A DNA stretch of 64,000 nucleotides from Enoplolaimus lenunculus. Its lineage: Eukaryota > Nematoda > Enoplea > Enoplida > Thoracostomopsidae. The DNA lies in the NCBI GenBank assembly GCA_030248215.1, contig JASANG010001555.1, forward strand, positions 62,001 to 126,000, written 5' to 3'. The notes under the pieces are model-generated. The model did not search any database, was not told the origin of the DNA, and saw nothing but the letters and a program-made list of their open reading frames with translations. Position numbers and translations under genes: made by a program. Below are positions 11,535-22,079 of this stretch, in pieces. Positions within the stretch are counted from its first letter, which is position 1. Every line of letters starts with the position of its first letter.

Positions 11535-12589
11535 TTCATTAGACTACATTTTCCCAGGTTTCCTTTATCTCTCCGGTTTCCCCGATTAACATATAACACC
11601 AGTATTCTATACTGGGTAAACCTAAGCGCCCTGCGCTGTTCTGTTTATACTCAAACACCGTGGTTCCCTTCACATTCTAGGCCACCGTGACTGTTCTTAA
11701 GCTAATTCAGTGCACCTTACTTACCCAAGTTCCTTTACACTCCGACACGTCCAGAAATTCAACAAAATAAAACTGTACTTAACACGCAAAACCTAACCAA
11801 AAAAGAAAGCAACCGTCTCTCACTAGCCAAAAGTTCAGAATGATTCCGGTCCCAGCTACCCCCTGCGTGTCTCGACCTAATTCGCATACAGACCGACACC
11901 CACAATTGGGTGTCCGCCGATGTTAGCTTAGGTCCAGAGCCACCCATCCTGTACAATACCTACAACAACAACTTACAACAACAACAATTCCAACCAATAA
12001 CAAAGCACCATGTTGGTGCTGACATAGCCTAGCTATGTCCTTTCACGGAAATAGAGCCGGAAATATATGCACAACTATTCAATGGCCACGCAGGGCCCAG
12101 GTAAGTTTCACATTGCGGACGCAGTCGCCATTGCACCAATTTTACTATATTTACACCTTGTAGCAACGCCTAAACCTAACTTAAGTTCTAAGAGAAACTA
12201 GGTGGAGCCAAGGACTCTATTAAGGTTTGGTTTTGATTTAGGGTTTTAGTTTGTGTTTTAGTTTTTAGTTTGAAATAGGTTTAAGAGTGGCAGAGCCACC
12301 TACATCCCCCTTCGGCACAGACGCCGACCCTAGCATCGAACAAAATTTTATGGCCCTATTTACTGCCTTTTTTGCCGTCGCTAAGAAGCGTAAATCCACA
12401 TCAATAACAACAACTATAACAATAAATAACAACAATTAACAACCAACAATTTTTATTCTTTTCTTCCTTTTTATTATTTTTATTTGCTTTTTAAAATTTT
12501 TAATTCTTTTTTTCCGCACAACAATAACAATCCCATTCCGCGGCCCACGACTAATATTGTTCATGCGTCCGGAAACAGTCCAATTAACT

Positions 12590-12765
12590 TGCGTACCAGT
12601 GCATCCCAGCACCCATAACAACATCACCCCCGAAACCATCACCTATATTGAACCCAAATCGACAACGCCCCATTAAGGTCAATCACCGTAAAATTGCCCA
12701 GCGTACCAGTAATGCCCCAGCACCGCGTAACATCACCCCCGAACATCACCTAAATAATACCCTCA
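12590..12765 (+). repeat. Imperfect direct duplication
   Basis: The block gcgtaccagtgcatcccagc, continuing to aacatcacccccgaaaccat, recurs about 110 bases later as gcgtaccagtaatgccccag and taacatcacccccgaacatc. It lies in CA-rich low-complexity sequence and has no coding signature of its own. Confidence 0.6.
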
Positions 12766-12790
12766 AATAAATGTCAATTATCAGTGTCCA

Positions 12791-13243
12791 TTAAAAGTGT
12801 GTCCGCCGCGCATATTTCGGCGTCCCAGCATAATACGCGTCCAATTCCTCATCGGCTGGTCCCCGCTGCTCCCGTCCCAACGATTGTGTCGCCCGCTGTT
12901 GTTGCTGTTGCTGTCGTTGCAATTGATGACTCTCCCGAATTTGTTGCCGCACGTTCTCCACCTGTTGTTTATAATAGCCACACCCATCTGCCACTTGCGG
13001 TTGTCCTACTTGAACGCCAACCCTTGCAGGGCACCGCTCGCCCGACACTCGTCGAACTGGAGGCCGTACTCCTTCTGATCCAGCGGGCGGACTCCCAGCC
13101 GCCTCCTGCGCTCCTGGCCTTTGTGCTCGATACCCAGGCACTGTCTGTGTTCGCACGGTAGCCGCACTATACACAAGATTCGCGTTTCTCGGCTCTATCC
13201 GATTCACCACCGACCCTGCGGCCGGGCGCACGTAACCGCCCAT
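12791..13243 (-). CDS. GC-rich hypothetical ORF, 150 aa, possibly transposon-derived
   Basis: An uninterrupted ATG-to-TAA frame much richer in GC than its surroundings. The product is rich in Gln, Arg, Pro and Gly, includes a run of six Gln, and ends in ELDAYYAGTPKYARRTHF. I recognise no family. It sits between the direct repeats at 11071 and 13262, so a gag-like or other mobile-element protein is plausible but unproven. Overlapping frames on both strands are also open because the sequence is GC-rich, which lowers confidence. Confidence 0.35.
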   Translation of the reverse strand: MGGYVRPAAGSVVNRIEPRNANLVYSAATVRTQTVPGYRAQRPGAQEAAGSPPAGSEGVRPPVRRVSGERCPARVGVQVGQPQVADGCGYYKQQVENVRQQIRESHQLQRQQQQQQRATQSLGREQRGPADEELDAYYAGTPKYARRTHF

Positions 13244-13261
13244 TTGTTCCTTAGGACTAAA

Positions 13262-13395
13262 TCGTGTTTACAGCCATACTGTAATGAGCCAAATAAGAGG
13301 GGGGCTGATTTTTATTTGGCCTCTCTATAGGGAGTTTCCGACTGTTATTCGTTTTCAACACGCCCTCCGCCGCCCTTCGTTAGTTGAGCCTCACA
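13262..13395 (+). mobile_element. Direct repeat copy 2 and MITE left-end fragment
   Basis: Contains the second copy of the direct repeat seen at 11071. It continues with aaataagaggggggctgat and ctccgccgcccttcgtt, matching the left part of the element at 52384-52835 over more than 100 bases with divergence. The matching right end was not found nearby, so this is a truncated copy. Confidence 0.6.
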
Positions 13396-13980
13396 CTCAT
13401 GCTTTATTGTCATTGTATCTTTTAGGCAGCATTTGCCTCCCGTAACATTTTTGTGGTGGCCATCTGGGTGCAACCGTAATTCCGGTTCCGATAGGGAAAT
13501 CCCGTATGTTGCACTAGACGGTTCCGAACAAATTCAGTATTTTTCTCCGCAATTTTCCGGTATTTTCGGTATTGAAAATTTTCCCGACGATCATACAATA
13601 TTGCATTTTTAGATTGTAAAACAATAATGTAATGTTAGCTTTTCTTGCGTTACGAATATGAAAATATAAAACGTTCACACAGATGATAATGAGTCAGTCA
13701 TAGAGCCTACAACAGACCGTAAAATGCTCGACGCGAAATGTACCGTCCGCGTTTTGTTTTTAAATTACACCAGACACCACCCCCAATATTTGGGGAAAAT
13801 ATAGATGCCGCTATGTAGAACATTAAAAATTATAAACGGAACAACATATGCAAAATGGAACGTTCAAGGCCATTACCCAATGTAGTGAGTTACAACCCCC
13901 CAAATAATGAGTGCGGTACCACGAAAATATAAGTGCGTTACATCGAACGAAAATATCTTTTAAAGCTCTGAAGTTTCTTT

Positions 13981-14884
13981 TTGAGAATTAAAAATATTAA
14001 AATGTTAAAAACGTTCGCTTTAAGAATATTTTTTGCTCGAGTTAGGAATGTTAACTTTGTTTATTTTGTCGCTTCAATCTTAGTTTTCGATAGTAATTTT
14101 GTTGAAACTAACGAATCTTTTGCACCAGATAATATCTTGATCACGATGTCGACTCGTAAGTTGAAAAGGGATAACAAGTTTGAGCAAAAGCTAACATTAA
14201 TGAAATACCGATTTTTGAATACTGATACGGTGCCAATACTGATCCTTTGTACTTGCTGATGCGTTACCTCAAAAGTAGAAATTGAAAATAAAATTGTCCA
14301 TGACTGTGCAAATATTAACTGCTTTTGTGCTTTGGAGTCAATCCTTCCCAGGAGTCATTAACGTAACCACCGGCATTATAGCATTCCATTTGAGTTTAAT
14401 TTTGGTTTGCACAACTTTCAAACATATTGCTTCTATTTGCTTATGTCAGCAAATCAAAAAATTTTCTGAAGCCTTTTTAAAGCCAACGATAATCTCGGTT
14501 AAGGCTTCTACACACAAAATAAATTGTCTTGAAATTTCAAGACTCCTACTTTCTTAAATTTTCAATACCTAAATGTATTGTACTTTAGATATTAATGGCT
14601 TTAAGCAACTCAGAAATTCATGTCTGAAATGGTTAAAACAAAAATGTCATATATTTTATTTAAGAAATTACTGTTGCCAACTTATAAGACATAAATTTCT
14701 TCCTTTCAAGAAAAAGTTGTCATATTCCAAGACAAGTTTTCTAAATTTTACGTATGTAAAAAAAGTTGCCTCGATTATATTCTTAGGAGTGTATTTAAAT
14801 AAACCAAATCTAAGTTTTACGTTTTGGACGTATCATAGGTTGTTAAAAGTAGGGTTTTCCGTTGAGCTTTACCCGAATTTTTGA
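13981..14884 (+). pseudogene. Three stacked hydrophobic open frames, possible decayed gene
   Basis: Open frames of 92, 91 and 103 codons follow one another on the plus strand in very AT-rich DNA, where long open runs are less expected. The last two share a frame, separated by two closely spaced stops. The middle one starts with a hydrophobic stretch. I recognise no family. It may be a decayed membrane-protein gene or chance. Confidence 0.2.
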
Positions 14885-15343
14885 GTTGCTTGGCAGGAAA
14901 AATTTTGCCTTGTATTTCAGTCAAATTTGTCTTATTTCAGAAATATTTATTGTCTATTTCAAAAATATAGTCTTAATCATTCATGAAGCAAAGTCTTAAA
15001 TTTCAGACATTTATAGTCACTTTTGCTGTTCCCCCCCCATATGGACTACTTATGGATGGCAGATTTTCCACCGTCATAAAGACTACAAAAGTGCTGTAAA
15101 TTCTCGGTTCGCACATTGGACTTATGAATATCTTGTCTTAAAAGGGTTTTGGATGTACCAAATTCACACCAAGACCAGACATGCGCTCTTGTGTTTTGCC
15201 ACCAGCCCGTATTTCAATCTGTTTTTATGACGTTTGATGCCAACAACCTCAAAAACTGGCTTGCTAATGGTTTTTCGAAATTCACGGTAGAAAAAGGAAC
15301 ATGCCTTGACTTTGCTACTTTCCACCACAACCTTAATAAACAT

Positions 15344-15372
15344 AAGCCTAAGCCCTAAGCCTAAAGCCTAAT
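15344..15372 (+). repeat. Interstitial telomere-like tract (GCCTAA)
   Basis: Degenerate run of aagcctaag units. It is one of many dispersed GCCTAA/TTAGGC tracts, which match the nematode telomere repeat. Confidence 0.6.
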
Positions 15373-15989
15373 CTTAGCCTATTAAGCTTAATCGTACTTC
15401 CATACGTAAGAGTTTGCGCGTACAAGAGCTGAAGCTTTATTGTATTTTTTAGTTTTGTTATTTATTTAACATATGATTTGCAGAAACAACGATTCTGAAT
15501 ACTGAACGCCATCTGTTTTTATTCCGACTACATGCATTGTTTTTGCTGGTCGCGGTCATATCCGAACTGTTTCTATGTTCAACAGCTTTTCCTAATAATA
15601 AAGAACCAACAAAAGAACCATATAATATGTAGGTCATTTTTGAAAATGAAATGCATGTTTTGAGCACAACGGATCAGCATAGGCGTAGCCAGAATTTCGT
15701 TTCCAGACGGGATGACCTTGAATGGAAGTGTTTAGCTAACAAGCATAGCGAGTGAGAAATTGGTTTTGTCACCTGCCGGCTATTCTACAGCCGGCAAAAA
15801 TACACTTTCGAGGCTATTGGCACTCACTAGTTATATGGTCAAAAACAAATAATAATCGAAAAAGGGTTTTTTTGCAAAAGCTTTGGTATTTTCGTGTTCA
15901 CTTCAATGCGGCAGATCAGAAAGCAGGACAGGAAAACTGTCGCTCCTCCCAATACTCACCCTCCGCACTAAGCAACTAACACTAGTGAA

Positions 15990-17900
15990 AAGTTTCGAGA
16001 AAACATTTTCTTATCCGCCACACATCGTTTTGAGAGCACGAAAATACCCAAATCTTTGAAAAAAAAAATGCATATTTCGATTTTTATTAAATTCGATACT
16101 ATGGAAAAGGGGTGCCGTGAAGGGGGTGCCGTGAAGGGGTAGGTAAACTAGAGATCATAATTTTTTTGAAACTGTGTAGAATTTGCTTTCAGACCAGTAT
16201 TAAAACCATACGGCTGGCTGAAGAAACGAGAACCGAATCCCCATCAAACGCGCTCATTTAAGTATACAGTGTGCTGCAAAGTATGGGATGACGAGAAAAA
16301 AAAGTGCTTAAGGCAAGGTGCATTTTGTTAACTTGTATGCAAGCGGCGAAAACATTACTCGTATGATATAATTAGTTGCTGTATTCGACTGTAATACGAA
16401 ATTATGACTATATAATTATGAATTATCTAAATAAAACTGATTGCATGTATACACTTTTTTGAAATGGTATCCGTAAAACACCGTTACGTCGTCTTGCTCA
16501 CTTCATTTTTCAAGTAGATATGTGAATTTTTAATCGGCAAAGTTTTGATTTTGTGACATTTTCATCAGCCGATAAGCTACATTTTGCATAAGCTGCAATT
16601 ATTAAAGCGAAAAATAAGAACTTTTTTGGTAAAATAAGTTACGATTATGTTTGTTTTTATTGTTTAGTGCGAAGGCATCGTCCTTGCAGCATTACATTGT
16701 ACGGGGGCAAATCGCTCACGCCTCCGACTAAGAATTTAGATACAATGGGGGGTCCTTTGCGCGTAAAAATCGAAAAAATATTTCTTTGAATATGGTCAAA
16801 TTGAATATTTTTAATCTCTAAGTCGAGCTGAACTCGAATATATTAAAATTATCGTTAAACAAATATGTTCCCTGACTCTTCTTTCCTGCTGAGAAAGTAG
16901 CAAATCGTCCATGATTGGAATACTGGTGAATGGGGCCGAAATTAAAGACACGTATTGTTTTAGTTTTCAATAATTATCTAATCAATTACAACTTGTGCAA
17001 TTTTATATACGTGTTCAATTACGCATACGGTTTGCATAAATTTTTTGTTTTGCTCGCAAGATTTTAACTAGAAGAATGAACGAAACTGGCATTACTTTAT
17101 ACCTACACAATTATATAACAAATGATTAATTAGTATATGAAACAATATGGCTTAACTAGGGGCGTAGCCAGGATTTGATTTCGGGTGGAAATAACCTCTT
17201 AAATCAAACTACGACGGAGTGATACAAGCAATAATAACTTTATCCATTAAAATTTAGTACGTAGGGATTTTGTAGGGTTTTTAGAGCCTATAAAATAGCC
17301 TTTCTTAGTAATTTTGGAAAACATATTCCTCTATTTTCATTGTATTTGCCCGTGGTCTCAGTTATAGATTTCATGATTAAATACTTTATTCTGTCAATTT
17401 CTCTTGAAATTTGAAAAATAAGTAGTCAATTTAGTTGCGTTCTCTCGTTATAATTAAGACATTTTAATATTTAAATCATCGTCAGTTCAACGTTTGTTTT
17501 TTACAATACCGATAGATTTCTATGGTTGCCCACCCCTGATCTATACGGGGCCAAGTTTAAAAACACGGAATAAACAATTTCTCTGTCAGATATATAAAAC
17601 TATAGATTAAAATCTGAAGTCCAGTGAGGTAAAGTTCCCTGAAGCTTTTTAAATATTGTGACGGCCAAGAGAAAGTGGTGTCATCGTGCAGGATGACGGC
17701 CTTTGTTGTTGCCGTTAGGTGTAATATAAATAAAGTTTCGGGTTGTGCTAGAGTTCACTGACGCAAATTTAAGTTAAAAAACGCACAAGTATCTAACACA
17801 ACGTCAATTTATTTCCGAAACGAGCATTTTGGCAGGAAACGGTATGAAAACACCGACCAACGTAAAGAACAGGGCCGTAACAGTAGTGTAAACATGTTTC
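15990..17900. other. Intergenic, transposon debris only
   Basis: No exon recognised. The words ggcgtagccag at 17162 and ggcgtagccagaatttcg at 15675 resemble a terminal motif common in invertebrate DNA transposons. A complementary tggctacgccca lies at 21090. No pairing could be established. Confidence 0.4.
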
Positions 17901-17955
17901 AAGCCTAAGCCGAGGCATAAAACCAAAGACTAAGGGTAAGAATGCGCTCATGCGG

Positions 17956-18075
17956 AAGCCTAAGCCTAAGCCTAAGCCTAAGCCTAAATAAAAAAACTAG
18001 ACTAAACCGTAAGTTTACTCTATTGCGGTCCGTCAGAAAAAATGTCCAACCCCTAATCTTTGCATGGGCCCGCAA
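17956..18075 (+). repeat. Telomere-like tract with conserved tail
   Basis: Five tandem GCCTAA units (17956-17988) are followed by ctagactaaaccgtaagttt, actctattgcggtccgtcag, and a downstream ctaatctttgcatggg. The same tail follows telomere-like tracts at 18750, 23330, 31408 and, more diverged, 33310. The repeat is therefore part of a dispersed element rather than random. Confidence 0.7.
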
Positions 18076-18629
18076 AATTGTAACCTGTAAATTAACCACT
18101 CAGGGGGAATTTAAAACCAATTCACATAAGCATCTGTAGGTTTTCACCATTTGTCCCATAGCTATTTCGAATTAAGATTTTAAATCTTGCATTTTAGCTC
18201 AATTAAACACTTATATTTCGCCCTTGGATATTAATACTGTAATATTTTTTGTCTGAAAAGTTTTGTATTTTTTATTAATCACAAATCTTTATATAAAGTG
18301 ATATGGTTTGCTGATTCAAAATGTATAATTTTTCACCATTATTTCTTTTAAGCCTAAATCTAACTGATTCTTTTGTACTAGTAGATTTTGTCAAAAGTGG
18401 ATGATGACACTTAATGGGCAATAGTACGACGATAAGGTGCTATGTACGGCGACAGTCTGCCACCGCGCGTTGTGTTTTTGGCCGACCCTCTGAATATATC
18501 TTGCGTTATTGTCAATACCAATACGCGTTGACGCGCGCTGGGTCCACGCTTTTAACAGATTGCATCCATGTTACATTCTCTCTTACAAAGCAAACATTAT
18601 TAACTCTTGATTTTATTAAACTGTTTGAT

Positions 18630-18835
18630 CAAAGTTAATACTTTAAGGAGCGTAGCAGTAGATTAAGCGTATTCCTAAGCCTAAGCCTAAGCTTAGGCCT
18701 AAGACTAAGAATGAGTTTGTTTCTAAGCCTAAGCCTTAGCCTAAGAAAAGCAAAAAAATAAGTCTAAAGCTTAAGCTTTATCTATTCTAGTCCCACAGAA
18801 AAACGTTCCGCTCCTGATCTTTGCATGGCGAACTG
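18630..18835 (+). mobile_element. Composite telomere-repeat element fragment
   Basis: Begins with tactttaaggagcgtagcag and tagattaagcgtattcctaa, matching the reversed right ends of the MITEs at 36168 and 26427. It runs through two GCCTAA tracts (about 18674-18699 and 18723-18742) and ends with the tail ctaaagcttaagctttatct to gatctttgcatggc seen at 17994. It links the two groups of telomere-repeat elements. Confidence 0.6.
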
Positions 18836-19370
18836 TTTCACGCGTCGATATTTTCTGTTGTAGCTGAGATTTATTTTTAGGGCCCATAAGATCAAATCTG
18901 TATAGAACCTATTAATAGTTAGTAATAGGTTTTCAAACTTTACGAAGTCTTTCAGGTGCGAATGTCCACTTTTGCAAAAAAGTACGGCAAGCCTAAGCTG
19001 AAAAATGTGCTGACGTTCGAAGCACGCCGTTCAATTAATCGCAAGTTATAAAACCTATCACAAACTGGTGATAAATGCAACACATTTTAGAATCAGGGCA
19101 AAGGTTAGGTCTCACTCGAATCATGAACTGGCGTAAAATTGTTTGAAGAGGTGTTCCACCCATGGAAAATTCATATGGAAAAAGGCGTTGCAATTCTCGA
19201 CAGGCAGGGCACAACTTAAAGTGGACGATGCATTAGCGTTGAAAACACATTGCGTCTTCTGACGATTAATCCTCACAGCAAAATTTTCTAGACAACAGAG
19301 CTGGTGCAGAACACATTTTTACAAGATCAGGCTGTAGGCATAAATCGTTAGATTTATATACCTTTGTACA

Positions 19371-19379
19371 TATATAAAG
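19371..19379 (+). promoter_or_regulatory. TATA box of the secreted-peptide gene
   Basis: The word tatataaag lies 107 bases before the ATG at 19486. It is the only strong TATA motif close upstream, which suggests a transcription start around 19400 and a short 5' leader. Confidence 0.55.
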
Positions 19380-19485
19380 CGTGTGAACTCAAACAAAACA
19401 CAGACAAATATTAGCACATCCAATTTCAGAAATACATATTTCTTTAAAAGTTTATTACAAAATCACACAAATTTTCTAAATAGCT

Positions 19486-19896
19486 ATGGCTTGCGCTAAA
19501 ATATTAAGAAATTTCGCTGGTAAGTCGCTTTTATTACTTGTGATCATCGCATGGACGCCGAACGACTCAGAAGCGCGATTGAATTCGAGTTCAAAATTCG
19601 TCAAGCGATTCACTAACCGGTTGATTTTGCAGCGTTGGGGGTTGCGTACACCGCATTACAACACGTTCACGATGAAATCACACCGTCGTTGGCCTCTTTA
19701 TGTAACAAAACTCACTTCCAAGCGAACTGCACTTTCAAGCAATAAAGCGCAGTTAAATTCTCCAAATTCAATTAAAAAATCAAATATTGAAACAAAATTT
19801 AACGCAAAGAAACGCGAATTTCGTATGGCAGTGTGTTGTTCGGCTTATAACATCAACGGCAAGTGTCAGCGGCTTGGGTTTGGTTGTGGAAAGTGA
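19486..19896 (+). CDS. Secreted, cysteine-rich, probably amidated peptide precursor (136 aa)
   Basis: Single-exon frame from ATG to TGA. Residues about 11-30 form a signal peptide (KSLLLLVIIAW, predicted cleavage after DSEA near residue 30). The propeptide is basic with several dibasic sites (KR 40, RR, KR, KK). The last site, KKR at 108-110, would release a C-terminal peptide of about 26 residues. That peptide has four cysteines as C-C-x8-C-x6-C and ends in Cys-Gly-Lys; Gly before a terminal Lys is the classical signal for C-terminal amidation. A TATA box lies upstream (19371) and AATAAA at 20227. This layout fits a neuropeptide, hormone, antimicrobial or venom-type precursor. The CC-C-C pattern alone does not choose between them and I recognise no named family. 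Confidence 0.7.
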   Translation: MACAKILRNFAGKSLLLLVIIAWTPNDSEARLNSSSKFVKRFTNRLILQRWGLRTPHYNTFTMKSHRRWPLYVTKLTSKRTALSSNKAQLNSPNSIKKSNIETKFNAKKREFRMAVCCSAYNINGKCQRLGFGCGK

Positions 19897-20226
19897 TTAT
19901 ATAATTAATTGTAAATGTTTTGAGTTTTTGTTTATTGCTAAATTTAAATTCAGTTGAAACTGTGACAGAACCACAAAGTTGAGTTGATATATGATTTGCG
20001 TATATGTTTGACCTTATATTCTTTTGACCTTTTTCCTCGCACTAGAATTATATTCGTTTGTACTTCATGAATCATGTTTTATTCAATTTTCCAACTGATA
20101 AGCAAAATATAGAAAGCATTTTCGAGGAAGTATTTGAAGAAGTTCCGTTTAGTTTATTTCTGTTGTGTTAATGGATTTTTAAAAAACTTTTTTGAAAAAA
20201 TGAAATTGGTTATGATTGTTTTTATT

Positions 20227-20232
20227 AATAAA
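20227..20232 (+). terminator. Polyadenylation signal AATAAA
   Basis: Consensus hexamer about 330 bases after the stop codon of the secreted-peptide gene. It is the first clear AATAAA downstream on that strand. In AT-rich DNA the hexamer is common, so the assignment is tentative. Confidence 0.4.
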
Positions 20233-20637
20233 CTTTGAATTTAATAAGTTCCAAAGATCAGCTGAAACGTTAGCGTGGACCCAATGAAATAATTCAAATT
20301 TCTGTGGGTTTAGTGCCGTATCGAAAAATTTGGATAGGTCCGTGCCTTTGGTGAACACCTGAAAGTATACCTATAGAACTGTTTAGCAGCGATGAATCGT
20401 TAAATTTTTGTGGAATATATGTGGTTGACCACGTTTCCCCACTCCCCAGTTAGCTACGAGACCAATTTCAGGGTTATCTTTTTGGTTCTCTAAATTTTCG
20501 GCTGGCTGGGCAACCGATCCAGGTCAAATTGTTTGTCACGTGAGCACGAATTGAGAACGAACCGCGGGCAAAGCGAACGAAACACTTGATGAGCAGTTCT
20601 GCAACCGAGCATCATAGTGTTTGTGATTTCTGTATGT

Positions 20638-21009
20638 CAGTGTGCAACCGAAATTCCGATTCCAATTAGAATTCCGATTCAAAACGATTTCAGATTTCGA
20701 TTCTGACTGCACATTCAATCGGAATCGGTATTTTGAAACTTTAATTTAATCGTAATTTGGCAGCATAAAAGTTCTCTTGATCTCAACGTCTAAACAAACA
20801 ATACTACCATTTGATTTTGAAAATAATAACTGTTTGTAGTATATATTTACAGAACCAAAAACACTGCCAATATGTTGATGCGACGTTCTTGAAAATTGTT
20901 GCCAGCTAACAGATACCTAAATTAATATATTTGTTAATAATACGTAGTGTGACAAAATTTATACGTTTGATTCCGATTCCGGTGTAATCCAGTTCCGTTT
21001 ATCACCCTG
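20638..21009. mobile_element. Diverged hAT-like MITE (ccgattcc type)
   Basis: Starts cagtgtgcaaccgaaattcc and ends with the complement of cagggtgataaac. Iterated ccgattcc/ggaatcgg words lie near both ends. It matches the intact element at 62451-62847 in start, motif and size (372 versus 397 bp). The flanks ctgtatgt and ctgcacat agree at 5 of 8, as expected for an old 8-bp target duplication. Confidence 0.5.
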
Positions 21010-21173
21010 CTGCACATACTAATTTGATAATTGATTAACACACTATATATTTAAAGTATTTGTGTGGCCGCCCACAAACAAAAATTTTGGCTACGCCCAT
21101 TACTGTCACAGGTACCACTTTAATAAAAGAAGTTCGAAACTTTACGTTTAGGACCACCTTTGTTTTTAAACCA

Positions 21174-22074
21174 GGTAAAAGTGCCCCTAGAAGGGACAGA
21201 TTGTGATATGTTTCGCTTGAAGCATGTAAAACAGTTTAAACAAGGGTTAGTTAGACCATAGATCAGTAGGTAATGCTTATAATATTAGCTCCATAACTTC
21301 TATGAAAATAGTTGTCATCTATATCTTTGACGGCTGTCTTTCAGTGTTAACACGCTTGCGGTCAGTGAAACAAGAAACATATGGGCCCAACGAACTTTCA
21401 TCTGTCAAGGTATAAATTGACACTATGAGTTTTCAAAGCGTTCTAAAGTACAACTGTCAACATGCCTTTCGTATAACAGTCAGTTGCTTTTTAAAAGATG
21501 TCAATTGAGCGCCAGCAGAACATGTTCTTTGAAATATTTAGCAACGTTTGAATTGTATTTTCTAGATGAATAGTTTAAATATGTCACGGCTCAGAACACA
21601 ATTTGGAAAAGTTTCTCGACTTCACATCATCAAATTGTCATGGTAAAGATAGCTAAAATAGTCGAGCACGTATGCGTGATATTTTTTATTCGATAATCAA
21701 TAGACGCAATTTGTAATCTTGCAATATTGAAATATTTACTAATCAAGTTTTAGAAACATAATATTTTAAAAATCAAAAAAAATTCCTCTTCCAATGAAAA
21801 ATGCTACATTAGATCACTTATAAATTGAACGTTGTAAAACCCAACAAACGCTAAAATTAAGCTGATATGTCCGCTGGGCCCATATGTTTCTTGTTTCACT
21901 GACCGCAAGCGTGTTAACACTGAAAGACAGCCGTCAAAGATATAGATGACAACTATTTTCATAGAAGTTGTAGCATTACCTACTGATCTATGGCTAACTA
22001 ACCCTTGTTTAAACTGTTTTACATGCTTCAAGCGAAACATATCACAATCTGTCCCTTCTAGGGGCACTTTTACC
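21174..22074. repeat. Long, near-identical inverted repeat
   Basis: Arms 21174-21389 and 21875-22074 are reverse complements and nearly identical except for one indel of about 15 bases and single differences. They are separated by about 485 bases. Example words are gtgcccctagaagggacaga and tgacggctgtctttcagtgt with their complements. The right arm lies in a 128-codon minus-strand frame (21804-22190) that is broken in the left arm. Confidence 0.85.
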
Positions 22075-22079
22075 ATGTT

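Noticed and set aside
17956-17988. True chromosome end or fusion point at the GCCTAA run
   Set aside because: The run has only five units, is followed by a conserved tail, and similar tracts recur at many sites in the window.
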